64,000 nucleotides of DNA from UBA969 sp041694635 (GTDB lineage: Bacteria > Planctomycetota > Planctomycetia > Gemmatales > Gemmataceae), in assembly GCA_041694635.1 (NCBI GenBank), contig JBDNHI010000016.1:62001-126000 (forward strand), in the 5' to 3' direction. Under the pieces are notes generated by a model that saw nothing but the letters and a program-made list of their open reading frames with translations, was not told where the DNA came from and searched no databases. The number at the start of each line of letters is the position of its first letter. The first letter of the stretch is position 1. Positions 1 to 8,424 of the stretch are shown here, piece after piece. The translations under genes and the position numbers were made by a program.

Positions 1-746
1 TATTTTCCAAAGGACCTTGCGAGTACCGCAACGATCACACTTTTAGCCCCTGCCCCCACCAACACCTTTGCAACATTATTTGCAGTGGCACCCGTGGTTA
101 AAACATCATCAACAAGAAGAATGTGCTTACACCGAACCAAAGAGTGGTTGGTGCAAGCAAAAGCCCGTCTCAAATTTTTTCGCCTTTCCGTTGGCAATAA
201 TCGAGATTGCTCAGGAGTAAACCGAACTTTTCTTAAAATTCTACTTCCGAAATTCACCCCAAGTACTTCAGCTACTCCCTTGGCTATTGACTCGGTCTGA
301 TTATGACCCTTGATTAACCGTTTCCACCAATGAACCGGGATGCAAGTAATTAAATCTGGCTTGAGCTGTAAAGTATTAGAAATATGAAGGCCCAAAAAGG
401 AACCCATAGTTTGAGCTAATTGTTCACCCTCCAAATGTTTGATCCTTAAGATTACTTCTTTAAGCTTATCTTGATAAAACCCATAAGAAATAACTCGTTC
501 AAATTGAAAACGATCCTGCTTACAATAAATACAACCATTCGTTGTATCGATATTTGGCCCAACTTGAGCACTACAGCGGGTACACTTTGGCTCTGGTGCA
601 GGTTGCAATTGAAGCAAGCAACTTTTACATAACCATTTTTCCTGATGTTCAAGCAACTGCTTGCAACTGTGGCATTGCGACGGAGCAATTACATACAAAC
701 CAGCATCTACCCAAGGGGATACTATTTGAGACCACATTGTTTTCAT
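1..746 (-). CDS. comF: ComF-family phosphoribosyltransferase-like protein (3' end cut by window edge)
   Basis: The reading frame starts at an ATG at 746 and stays open to base 1, giving about 248 visible residues, so only the extreme C-terminus is missing. The N-terminus carries four CxxC pairs (CHSC, CKSC, CTRC, CIYC), the zinc-ribbon pattern of ComF/GntX proteins. Near the end is the PRPP-binding loop LLVDDVLTTGAT of type I phosphoribosyltransferases. In competent bacteria ComF helps DNA uptake at the inner membrane; elsewhere its role is uncertain. It begins 7 nt after the stop of the Kdo-hydroxylase-like gene, so it is probably the last gene of the regulator-kinase operon. No Shine-Dalgarno is visible. 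The family call is firm; a role in competence is not. Confidence 0.85.
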   Translation of the reverse strand, partial: MKTMWSQIVSPWVDAGLYVIAPSQCHSCKQLLEHQEKWLCKSCLLQLQPAPEPKCTRCSAQVGPNIDTTNGCIYCKQDRFQFERVISYGFYQDKLKEVILRIKHLEGEQLAQTMGSFLGLHISNTLQLKPDLITCIPVHWWKRLIKGHNQTESIAKGVAEVLGVNFGSRILRKVRFTPEQSRLLPTERRKNLRRAFACTNHSLVRCKHILLVDDVLTTGATANNVAKVLVGAGAKSVIVAVLARSFGK

Positions 747-753
747 AGATTTA

Positions 754-1620
754 TTATGCGGCAGCTTGCTTGACATGGGAAGCTAAAAAGGAACTAAGGA
801 CTCTAGGAACAGATAATTCTGGGGCACTTAAAACATTTTCTCGAACCATAAATACTAGTTCCAACAAATTACTACCGCGCAAGGTGGAGTGCAGGCAGAC
901 GTCCGTCATAGCCAGCCAACAAGATTGAGAAGGAAAGTTAATCAACTTCCGAGAAGCTTTTTTCTGGATTAATTCGCTCTGCCTTAATGCACCGCTAATT
1001 TTGGCATACACGAACTCTGGATCAAGGTTAACACCCGTCCTAAACAAGCCTTTCTTACAGTCAGCAAGTAAATCAGTTCGAGATCGCTCATCATTAAAAA
1101 GATGAAAAAGAGTAGGACCTTTTTCCCATACCCTAAAGTTTGTTGGATCTATATTGCAGCTTAGTTTAAGCATTCTACTAGAATTTAAAAAACCACCTTT
1201 ACAAGTATCTATATGAAGCAAATCATCTCGATCAACGGTTTCCCCACTCTTGGTAGCAGCCTCAGTATTATTTAACCCAACCTTTATAAGTTGCAAACCT
1301 GAATTGTAGCTTGGGAAAAGATATTGGGTTTTACAAATAAGATCTTGAGATAAACGGATTAATAACTGCTCAAGGGTTTTAGAATTAGACCCAACAAGTT
1401 TTCTATCAACAGGATTAAAACTTATTATTTTATTCCAAAACCCAGAAGGTTTTTGTGAACAAAGAAATGCAGCTTCCTCAGAACTTACAATCGAATCAAT
1501 TTTCCAAGAAGGATGAATTAATTCACCTCGCTCTAAGCCTAATTCCAAAGAAGATACAGCAACGGGCACGACTTCGCTTGCGATTTTTATATGAAAATTT
1601 AGGGAATGGTTGTTTTGCAT
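754..1620 (-). CDS. Kdo hydroxylase-like Fe(II)/2-oxoglutarate dioxygenase
   Basis: This 288-residue protein resembles the KdoO (Kdo 3-hydroxylase) family, which hydroxylates Kdo sugars of the lipopolysaccharide inner core using Fe(II), 2-oxoglutarate and O2. The likely iron ligands are His136 and Asp138 in LLHIDTCKGG and a distal His244 in TDVCLHSTLRG. The stretch after the HxD pair (KLSCNIDPTNFRVWEKG) matches the family pattern of N-x-(D/N)P followed by RVW and G. I chose the ATG at 1620 rather than an in-frame TTG at 1635; either leaves a short gap after the kinase stop at 1645. kdsB and lpxB elsewhere in the window show that a Kdo/lipid A pathway exists. The substrate is inferred from recalled family motifs, not tested. 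Confidence 0.68.
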   Translation of the reverse strand: MQNNHSLNFHIKIASEVVPVAVSSLELGLERGELIHPSWKIDSIVSSEEAAFLCSQKPSGFWNKIISFNPVDRKLVGSNSKTLEQLLIRLSQDLICKTQYLFPSYNSGLQLIKVGLNNTEAATKSGETVDRDDLLHIDTCKGGFLNSSRMLKLSCNIDPTNFRVWEKGPTLFHLFNDERSRTDLLADCKKGLFRTGVNLDPEFVYAKISGALRQSELIQKKASRKLINFPSQSCWLAMTDVCLHSTLRGSNLLELVFMVRENVLSAPELSVPRVLSSFLASHVKQAAA

Positions 1621-1644
1621 AAGCTCATTAACCAATCAAATTAA

Positions 1645-3306
1645 TCATGCAGCCTTAGAGGTAGAATTATTGTTATCGTTTGCAGTTTGCTCATCGATAC
1701 CTAGCCCAGATTTATCATCAATTGGCAAAACGATTTCAAACCTAGTTGGCTTGGAATCACTTGGAAAATTAAATCTAATTAACCCTTTATTAAGGGTTGT
1801 TAACCTCCAGGCAACAGAAAGGCCTAAACCTTTACCACGCCCCGCTTGTCTGCCTGAGAAAAATGGGTCAAAAAGGTGCAAAGCATCTTCGACAGCAGGG
1901 CCGGGTCCGCTGTCTTCAACAAAAAAAGTGAAGCCTCGTTGTGAAAATGCCTCTATCCCCAACCTAACCCAGCCATCTTGGCCTGCTGCTTCGATCGAAT
2001 TTCGGACCAAACATTCCAACGCCATTCGAGTGTGATCCAGATCAGCAAAAACAGAAAGATTAAATAACTCAGATTCAGAAACGGTTAAAAGAACCTTCTT
2101 TTCAAGGGCCCAACCTGCCAATCGATTTACAACAGTACCAACAACATCTTTGATTTTAATATTATTTGCAGCAGGAACGCTAGGCCTAGCAAACTGCATT
2201 AAATTGCGAAGGATTATATTAATTCTTTTGGCCTGCCTTATGATACTTTCCAAAGAATATTTAAGCTTATCTCTAGTTTCATCAAATTCTAGATCATCCA
2301 TCCGAGAAAGAATAAACTGCGATTGTCCCTGAATAACTGCAAGTGGATTATTGATTTCGTGCCCAGCGCCCGCAGCAAGCTCAACAACCGATTGCAACTT
2401 TAAATCATTAAATCGTTGGTCCCCTGACCGAACAAGATTTTGCAAAGCATTTTTGTAAGCGTCAGATTCGAGAAGATCTCTAGATCGGATTAACTTATTT
2501 TCATTACAAGTGGTGATAGCAAATTGCAAACATTGCGAGACAATATTTTCAGGTGTTTTTCGTTTAGCTTCGAGGTAAGCTCTTATATTTCCGCCAAACC
2601 ATTTTTTTACTATCGAAGAAACTTCTAATTTTTCTAAAAACCCAGACAGTTTTAATTTTTTTTCAAGATCCTTTGCTTGGGCAGACTTAGCAACTTGCCC
2701 TTCATTAGTAAACAAATCCGCAAGAAGAATTATTTCACCAAGGCCAGGTATCAGTCCTGCAGCATTGGCAACCTGAAGCCCATCTTTTTCCGATAATTGA
2801 TTCACAAGACGAATCCAAACAGGCAACCCGTATTGTCGGGCCAAACTCGAGCTATCAGATTTTTCTTGAATATGATTCCTAGCCAAACCTTTAAAATCAA
2901 ATAATAAAGCACCTACCCAAGCAAGGTCTGGTGAGACCTTCGAAGTAAGCCGTGCAATTTCAAAAGCAATAGCGGCCCTACAAAGAGAATTAATTACAGA
3001 TTCACTACAATTAACAGGTGATTCTAAACTTAAACCCATATTCAAAAGATCAACGAATAGATCGGAGACCACAGGCCTTCCACTCTCGAGGCATTCGGGA
3101 AAAACAGAATTTTGATTGGTATTAGAATGGCGGAGTAAAAAACAAACTGCCGCTGGGTCTGTTCTTATGTCTAGCCAAGATTCAATCAATGGCTTAAAAA
3201 CAAGATCAGAAACAGATGATATCCTAGGTAAAAGCCAAGGAGATTTGATGATCAAGTCTAGAAAAGTTACCGAACTTCCTTGTCCGGCTATGGCTGCCAC
3301 AGGCAT
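1645..3306 (-). CDS. Soluble histidine kinase with N-terminal HDOD-like domain
   Basis: A 553-residue sensor kinase. The C-terminal half shows all kinase boxes: H-box GHEINNPLAV with phospho-acceptor His316, N-box LVRNSIEAA, G1 box EDSGPGP, F-box LFDPFFSG and G2 box GRGKGLGLSVA. The first 250 residues look like an HDOD-type helical domain (CRAAIAFEIARLTSK and later helices), a non-catalytic relative of HD phosphohydrolases often used in signalling. There is no transmembrane segment or signal peptide, so it should act in the cytoplasm. It lies 78 nt downstream of a receiver-domain regulator and probably phosphorylates it. Kinase identity is clear; the HDOD assignment is moderate and the signal is unknown. 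Confidence 0.85.
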   Translation of the reverse strand: MPVAAIAGQGSSVTFLDLIIKSPWLLPRISSVSDLVFKPLIESWLDIRTDPAAVCFLLRHSNTNQNSVFPECLESGRPVVSDLFVDLLNMGLSLESPVNCSESVINSLCRAAIAFEIARLTSKVSPDLAWVGALLFDFKGLARNHIQEKSDSSSLARQYGLPVWIRLVNQLSEKDGLQVANAAGLIPGLGEIILLADLFTNEGQVAKSAQAKDLEKKLKLSGFLEKLEVSSIVKKWFGGNIRAYLEAKRKTPENIVSQCLQFAITTCNENKLIRSRDLLESDAYKNALQNLVRSGDQRFNDLKLQSVVELAAGAGHEINNPLAVIQGQSQFILSRMDDLEFDETRDKLKYSLESIIRQAKRINIILRNLMQFARPSVPAANNIKIKDVVGTVVNRLAGWALEKKVLLTVSESELFNLSVFADLDHTRMALECLVRNSIEAAGQDGWVRLGIEAFSQRGFTFFVEDSGPGPAVEDALHLFDPFFSGRQAGRGKGLGLSVAWRLTTLNKGLIRFNFPSDSKPTRFEIVLPIDDKSGLGIDEQTANDNNNSTSKAA

Positions 3307-3384
3307 ACTCCATCAAAAGCCATTAAAAATAAAGGGAAGGACTTATAAAAGCCCTGCCCCATTATGTAAATCACTACGAAATGA

Positions 3385-3972
3385 CTAAGCAGATGTGGTT
3401 GAAGTGGATTCGATATCCATCAACTGACACATACGATCGATAAGTTCTTCTATTTCAAATGGTTTATTCAAGAAATCATCGGCACCCGCAAGACGAAGCT
3501 CTTGAATCTTATCTTCTTCAATCATACCACTTATACAAAGAATTCGGACTTCTTCTAAAGTACTATCTGCACGAACTCGATGGCAAACTTCTTTACCATT
3601 GATATCGGGAAGCATAACATCAAGAACAATAACATCGGGACGATATTCCTTGACCATCATACCTGCATCAAACCCATTGGTTGCAATGCGAACTTCGAAA
3701 CGGCCATCTTCTTCAAGAACTTTGTGCATCAACTCTACCAATTCGGTATCATCATCCACGAGCAAAACTCTACGCTTTCCACTTTCCAACGCATCGGTTG
3801 GGATACCGTTATCTTTCATAAACTTATACAGAGATTCGCGGGGAATCCTGCGGAAGCGGGATCCGGGGACCCTAAATCCCTTGAGTTGAAGATTATCAAA
3901 ACAACGAATGATTGTCTGTTGGCTGACCTTACAAATTTTCGCAGCCTCTCCAGTAGTAAAAACAGTTTTCAT
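3385..3972 (-). CDS. Response regulator: N-terminal excisionase-like HTH fused to receiver domain
   Basis: A 195-residue protein with an unusual order. Residues 1-58 form an excisionase/MerR-like DNA-binding helix-turn-helix (TTGEAAKICKVSQQTIIRCF, then GFRVPGSRFRRIP). Residues 68-190 form a CheY-like receiver with the acidic pair in LLVDDD, phospho-acceptor Asp118 in VLDVMLP, Ser in CISG and Lys in NKPF. In classical regulators the receiver comes first, so phosphorylation here must act on an HTH placed before it. This arrangement is, as I recall, conserved in planctomycetes. A strong Shine-Dalgarno (AGGAAGGA) lies 7 nt before the ATG. It is the first gene of the operon with the kinase, and a sigma-70-like promoter lies about 300 nt upstream. 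Confidence 0.88.
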   Translation of the reverse strand: MKTVFTTGEAAKICKVSQQTIIRCFDNLQLKGFRVPGSRFRRIPRESLYKFMKDNGIPTDALESGKRRVLLVDDDTELVELMHKVLEEDGRFEVRIATNGFDAGMMVKEYRPDVIVLDVMLPDINGKEVCHRVRADSTLEEVRILCISGMIEEDKIQELRLAGADDFLNKPFEIEELIDRMCQLMDIESTSTTSA

Positions 3973-4191
3973 CTTTTTGTCCTTCCTGGCACCAGCTAGC
4001 CAGCTTTCTTCGAGCGAACCAGACTTCTCAACGCAAGAAGCCAGTCAACCCAAAATTCTTCCTTGAACAACTTCTAAAGCCTTTAACTCTATTCTCAAAA
4101 CTGCAGGCCACGAACCAACCAGCCTGCCTTATATTAACTTGCTTACCACGAACGACTAATTTTGCGCAAGGCACGATTTCAACTTGCAGCA

Positions 4192-4233
4192 CCAGATTCT
4201 TAGTCGAACAAAATCTGGCGAGTCCGATTTTGT
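4192..4233 (-). promoter_or_regulatory. Two overlapping alternative hairpins in the operon leader
   Basis: One hairpin pairs 4192-4198 (CCAGATT) with 4212-4218 (AATCTGG). The other pairs 4208-4215 (ACAAAATC) with 4226-4233 (GATTTTGT). They share bases 4212-4215 and cannot form together. Such competing stems are typical of leader switches, but the stems are only 7-8 bp and could be chance in AT-rich DNA. Confidence 0.3.
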
Positions 4234-4277
4234 GGTAATTTAAGAAAGATGCAACGATTGTATCGACCTATTACTTC

Positions 4278-4311
4278 ATTATAATATTACCCCCTTTCTC
4301 CATCTTGTCAA
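4278..4311 (-). promoter_or_regulatory. Sigma-70-like promoter of the regulator-kinase operon
   Basis: The minus strand has a perfect -35 hexamer TTGACA at 4311-4306. It is followed by an AT-rich -10 region reading TAATATTATAAT, which offers TATTAT at 19 bp spacing or TAATAT at 16 bp. Transcription from here would give a leader of roughly 300 nt before the regulator ATG at 3972. Confidence 0.5.
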
Positions 4312-4467
4312 TATTTCAAATCTATTTGCTTTATTTATTTAACTTTTATTTAAACTATTTCTTTTTTTATCTGCCTAACCTCAGAACTCTTAGTCGCTTT
4401 TGTTTTCTTACCTTTGGTTGCGATGCAACCTACACCATCTATAATCTTGCATTTCGCTAAGCAACTT

Positions 4468-6312
4468 TCACGATTTCAAATAAAGCAGCAAAACAGCTAT
4501 ATCGGAAGAGGTAATACCACTAATTCTGCCTGCCTGCCCGATATTCCCGGGCTTAATCTTATCAAATTTCTCTTTAGCTTCTTTCCTCAAATGAACTATC
4601 GACAAGAAATCAAAATCTGTAGGAATCGTTTTAGACTCAAGCTTTTGAAACTTCTCTATTTGAATAGTTTGCCTGCCAATATACCCCGCATATTTAATTT
4701 CCAACTCCACCTGTTCTTCAACTTCCGCAGGGGCATCAAATACCAAACCTAGCTTTTCTTTTGCCATCGCAGTCATCGAATTCCAATCCATATCGTGCCG
4801 TTTTAACCAGTGCTCTAAGGATGCATGTTCAATCTGGTTAGATTTCAAAACTTCGCCGATTTCTTTTATTTTTGCTTGTTTTTTTAACAATCTGGCCCAA
4901 GCCTCATCCCCAACTAACCCAATTTCCCTGCCAATCGGGCTAAGCCTTCGGTCTGCATTATCATGGCGCAACTGCAATCTATATTCTGCTCTGCTGGTAA
5001 ACATTCGATAAGGTTCATCAACACCGCGAGTTACCAAATCGTCAATCAACACCCCGATATAAGCTTGGCTACGATCGAGAATAAGCGGGGAAAGATTTTT
5101 GATTTTTAGAGCGGCATTAATTCCCGCCATTAAACCTTGAGCAGCAGCCTCTTCGTACCCCGTGGTTCCGTTAATTTGTCCTGCGAAATAAAGATTAGCA
5201 ATAAACTTAGTTTCTAAAGTAGGGTGCAACTGAGTGGGAGGAGAGAAATCATATTCGACAGCATAGCCCCACCGCAAAATTTCGGCATTTTCCAAGCCTG
5301 GAATAAATGCAAGCATCTTTTGCTGCACATCTTTAGGCAGGCTGGTACTAATCCCATTGCAATAATATTCGTTAGTTGTGCGCCCCTCGGGTTCCAAGAA
5401 AATCTGGTGCCTTTCTTTGTCAGCAAAGCGAACGATTTTATCTTCGATCGAGGGACAATAGCGGGGCCCTCGCCCTGCTATTTGCCCCGAGTACATTGGA
5501 GCCCTGTGCAAATTTTCACGAATGAGATCGTGAACCTGCGTATTCGTATAAGTGATATGGCAAGGAAGTTGTTGCTGCTCAATTTTAGTTGTAGAAAAAC
5601 TAAATGGCCTAGGGTTAGCATCTCCCGGTTGAACTTCCGTTTTAGAAAAGTCGATGGTTCTGCCATTGAGCCTACAAGGAGTGCCCGTTTTAAATCTTTC
5701 CAACTTAAAACCGCAAGTAATTAGGCTTTCGCTTAGGCTTTCGGAAGAACCATCACCTGCCCTGCCCCCTTGCGATTTAGCTTCCCCAGTATGCATAATT
5801 GCTTTTAAGAAGGTCCCTGTTGTTAGCACAACCGCACGCGTACGATACAGGGTGTTGCCCCTACAGATAATTCCTTTTACGGTCCGAACGGAACCATCAT
5901 CAACAACCGAATCCTCAAGAAGGAGGTTTTCGACCATCTCTTGGCGAAGGGTCAAGTTTTCCTGTTTTTCGACGGTCCATTTAGCGAGAACCTGATATTG
6001 TTTTTTATCGGCTTGAGCTCTAGGGGAATGCATAGCAGGACCTTTGGTCATATTAAGCATTCGAAACTGAATAGCAGAAGCATCAGTAATTTTAGCCATT
6101 TCGCCACCAAGCGCATCAATTTCGCGAACAATTTGTCCCTTAGCAATTCCACCTATTGCAGGGTTACAACTCATAAGGCCAACGGTTTCCGCACTCATCG
6201 TCAAAAGAACGGTTTTAAGGCCCATTCGAGCGGCGGCTAGGGCAGCCTCTATTCCAGAATGCCCACCACCCACGACTGCAACATCAAATTCAAATTCTAA
6301 GGGGTAATTCAT
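4468..6312 (-). CDS. mnmG: tRNA uridine-5-carboxymethylaminomethyl modification enzyme MnmG (GidA)
   Basis: A 614-residue FAD protein, close to the usual family length of about 620-630. The N-terminal dinucleotide-binding loop VVGGGHSGIEAALAAARMG binds FAD, and the family signatures MSCNPAIGGIAKGQ and QINGTTGYEEAAAQG are both present. A C-terminal helical domain binds MnmE and tRNA. With MnmE it adds a carboxymethylaminomethyl group to the wobble uridine of certain tRNAs, using methylenetetrahydrofolate and FAD. It is transcribed divergently from the phosphohexomutase gene. An MnmE-like GTPase in this window (37040-38194) lacks the usual C-terminal cysteine motif, so the true partner may be encoded elsewhere. 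Confidence 0.97.
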   Translation of the reverse strand: MNYPLEFEFDVAVVGGGHSGIEAALAAARMGLKTVLLTMSAETVGLMSCNPAIGGIAKGQIVREIDALGGEMAKITDASAIQFRMLNMTKGPAMHSPRAQADKKQYQVLAKWTVEKQENLTLRQEMVENLLLEDSVVDDGSVRTVKGIICRGNTLYRTRAVVLTTGTFLKAIMHTGEAKSQGGRAGDGSSESLSESLITCGFKLERFKTGTPCRLNGRTIDFSKTEVQPGDANPRPFSFSTTKIEQQQLPCHITYTNTQVHDLIRENLHRAPMYSGQIAGRGPRYCPSIEDKIVRFADKERHQIFLEPEGRTTNEYYCNGISTSLPKDVQQKMLAFIPGLENAEILRWGYAVEYDFSPPTQLHPTLETKFIANLYFAGQINGTTGYEEAAAQGLMAGINAALKIKNLSPLILDRSQAYIGVLIDDLVTRGVDEPYRMFTSRAEYRLQLRHDNADRRLSPIGREIGLVGDEAWARLLKKQAKIKEIGEVLKSNQIEHASLEHWLKRHDMDWNSMTAMAKEKLGLVFDAPAEVEEQVELEIKYAGYIGRQTIQIEKFQKLESKTIPTDFDFLSIVHLRKEAKEKFDKIKPGNIGQAGRISGITSSDIAVLLLYLKS

Positions 6313-6362
6313 TGTTTTAGTGCCATCTCTTTTATTAATGAACGGAACTTTTGCAGATTCAA

Positions 6363-6391
6363 TTGATTTAATTAACTACAGTGTCTAGATT
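6363..6391 (+). promoter_or_regulatory. Candidate promoter of the phosphohexomutase gene
   Basis: A -35 hexamer TTGATT at 6363-6368 and a -10 hexamer TAGATT at 6386-6391 are separated by 17 bp, about 60 bp before the ATG at 6453. Each box matches the sigma-70 consensus only in part. Confidence 0.35.
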
Positions 6392-6452
6392 ATCACTTTT
6401 AATGTTATCTTTCGCGAAAAATCATCAATTATTGATATTGTAGGAAACGATT

Positions 6453-8393
6453 ATGCAATTAACCGCAGCCACCAAAGAATCCATTTTAAAATTAGAAGCA
6501 CCAGAAGAATTAAAACAACAGGCCCTACATAATTTGGAATTATGGTTATGCAACGAAGAATTCAATGAATACAAACCCCAAATTGAATTCTTAATCACAG
6601 AGAAAAAGTGGGCAGGTTTACTTGACCGCTTTTGTATGATTCTTCCCTTTGGTACAGGTGGAAGAAGAGGCCCCGTTGGAATAGGCCCCAACCGGATGAA
6701 CCTTTGGACGCTTGGAGCTTCCGTACAAGGGCACGCAGAATACCTCAAGCATCGCTTTAAAACTCTTAGCAAAATAAATGTAGTTCTTGGTTATGATGTG
6801 CGATGTTTTATGGATAAGCGAAAACAATACAATCCGAATTTACCCAACCCAGTTCTTAATTTATCCTCCCAAGATTTAGCAGTTTACGCTGCCAGAGTTT
6901 ACGCTGCCAACGGTGTCCATGCGTGGGTTCTTCCACTCGAAAGCAAACACTATATCGCAACGCCCGAACTTTCATATTCGATTCGAATTCTGAATGCCCA
7001 AGGTGGGCTCAACATTTCCGCTTCTCATAACCCGCCTGATGATAATGGTGGAAAATTTTATGACGAACGAGGCGGACAACCTGTTCCGCCCGATGACCAA
7101 ATCATGGCAGACCTTGTAGAGCAAGTTAAAAATATTAACACTATTTCATGGCAAAATGCAGTAAAAAGTAACTTCATTCAATTCCTTTCCGATCAACCCC
7201 ATAAAGACTATATTTCACTTTGTTGTGCGCACAGCCTTATTCCTGCGCCAAAGAACGAAGGCTTCAAGGTCGTATTTAGTCCGCTACACGGCGTAGGATC
7301 TTTGACCAGTTTGGAAATTTTGCAAAAACAAGGATTCAATGTAATTCCGGTTCCAGAACAAATGTCACCCGATGGTCAGTTTCCTAATGTTTCCAAAACT
7401 CCTAATCCTGAAATCCCCGAATCCCTTGACCGCGCCGAGGTTGTTGCAAAAGCTTGCAATGCTCATTTGTTGCTTGCCACCGATCCAGATGCCGACCGCT
7501 TAGGTGCAATGATTCCAGATGATAAAGGCGGTTGGCACTATCTTAATGGCAACGAAATCGCTGCTATTTCAACTTGCTTTAAACTTGAAATGCTTTCTCT
7601 TAACAACACGATGCCACCTTCCCCAATTGTGGTTAAAACCGAAGTTACCACCGGTATGATCACCCGAATTGCAAAGCATTTTAAAGTTCAAATCATTGAT
7701 GACTTACTGGTTGGATTTAAATATGTTGCGGATGTTCTTTGGCAGTTAGAAAGTACGGGAAAATATGCTGATGTTATAGGAAAACCATCTGACTTCGTTA
7801 TTGCGTCGGAAGAAAGCCACGGAATTCTTGCTACGGATAGTATCCGCGATAAAGATGCTGGTGTTGCTGCATTATTATTTGCAGAATGGGCCCTTTATTT
7901 ATTGCGAAACAACCAGACACCTATGAGATATTTGAATCGATTATTCGAGCGCTTTGGTTTCTTCCGAAATGTTGGAATACCCATCGCTTTACCGGGGGTT
8001 GAAGGCAAAACTTTAATGATCAATATGCTGAACAATCTGCGTAAAAACCCACCTAAACAAATCGGTGGGTTAGATGTCACAAGGGTTGATGATTTTCTTT
8101 CCACTAATGGCAAACTTGGTGCAATCAAAGGCAAGACCGATGCTAGTTCTAGAAATGTTTTAGTTTTTCGCTGCGGGGACATTGCTAAAATCACTTTGCG
8201 CCCAAGCGGTACTGAACCCAAAGCTAAAATCTACCTCGAAGTAAGCACCCCGCCTCGCCCTTCCGAAATGAATGACAGCCAATGGGATTTGGAATGTTCA
8301 AAAATAAATGACCTTGTAAAAAAAACTGGGGATGATTTTTTCACCCAGGCACTAAGAACAATAAATATAAATCCACGTGATTTAAAATCTTAA
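6453..8393 (+). CDS. Phosphoglucomutase/phosphomannomutase family enzyme
   Basis: A 646-residue alpha-D-phosphohexomutase, probably converting glucose-1-phosphate and glucose-6-phosphate, feeding glycogen (glgC is also in this window) and cell-envelope sugars. It has the four active-site loops in order: phosphoserine loop SASHNPPDDNGGKF with Ser191, metal-binding loop ATDPDADRLG, sugar-binding loop ASEESHGIL, and phosphate-binding loop LRPSGTEPKAKIYLE. The length fits the larger eukaryote-like or PgcA-like branch rather than the 450-residue ManB/GlmM branch. An AGGAAA Shine-Dalgarno precedes the ATG. The oxidoreductase gene 31 bp downstream may be co-transcribed. The exact sugar is not decided by sequence. 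Confidence 0.92.
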   Translation: MQLTAATKESILKLEAPEELKQQALHNLELWLCNEEFNEYKPQIEFLITEKKWAGLLDRFCMILPFGTGGRRGPVGIGPNRMNLWTLGASVQGHAEYLKHRFKTLSKINVVLGYDVRCFMDKRKQYNPNLPNPVLNLSSQDLAVYAARVYAANGVHAWVLPLESKHYIATPELSYSIRILNAQGGLNISASHNPPDDNGGKFYDERGGQPVPPDDQIMADLVEQVKNINTISWQNAVKSNFIQFLSDQPHKDYISLCCAHSLIPAPKNEGFKVVFSPLHGVGSLTSLEILQKQGFNVIPVPEQMSPDGQFPNVSKTPNPEIPESLDRAEVVAKACNAHLLLATDPDADRLGAMIPDDKGGWHYLNGNEIAAISTCFKLEMLSLNNTMPPSPIVVKTEVTTGMITRIAKHFKVQIIDDLLVGFKYVADVLWQLESTGKYADVIGKPSDFVIASEESHGILATDSIRDKDAGVAALLFAEWALYLLRNNQTPMRYLNRLFERFGFFRNVGIPIALPGVEGKTLMINMLNNLRKNPPKQIGGLDVTRVDDFLSTNGKLGAIKGKTDASSRNVLVFRCGDIAKITLRPSGTEPKAKIYLEVSTPPRPSEMNDSQWDLECSKINDLVKKTGDDFFTQALRTININPRDLKS

Positions 8394-8424
8394 TCCAATG
8401 GATTATGTCCTTCGGAACCATTGA

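Larger units (their letters stand above)
3973..4467. other. 495-bp intergenic region: promoter and long leader of the regulator operon
   Basis: No gene is visible. Read on the minus strand, it holds a promoter near 4278-4311 and then about 300 nt of probable untranslated leader before the regulator start at 3972. The leader contains two overlapping, mutually exclusive hairpins near 4192-4233. The segment around 4312-4380 is very AT-rich. A short dyad at 4416-4430 follows the end of mnmG but has no T-tract, so I do not call it a terminator. Confidence 0.6.

Noticed and set aside
452..688. Short minus-strand open frame of 78 codons
   Set aside because: It overlaps the ComF-like gene in another frame, has no motif, and the ComF frame has zinc-ribbon and PRPP motifs.
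4416..4430. 6-bp dyad GGTTGC/GCAACC after mnmG as a terminator
   Set aside because: The stem is short and no T-tract follows it on the minus strand.
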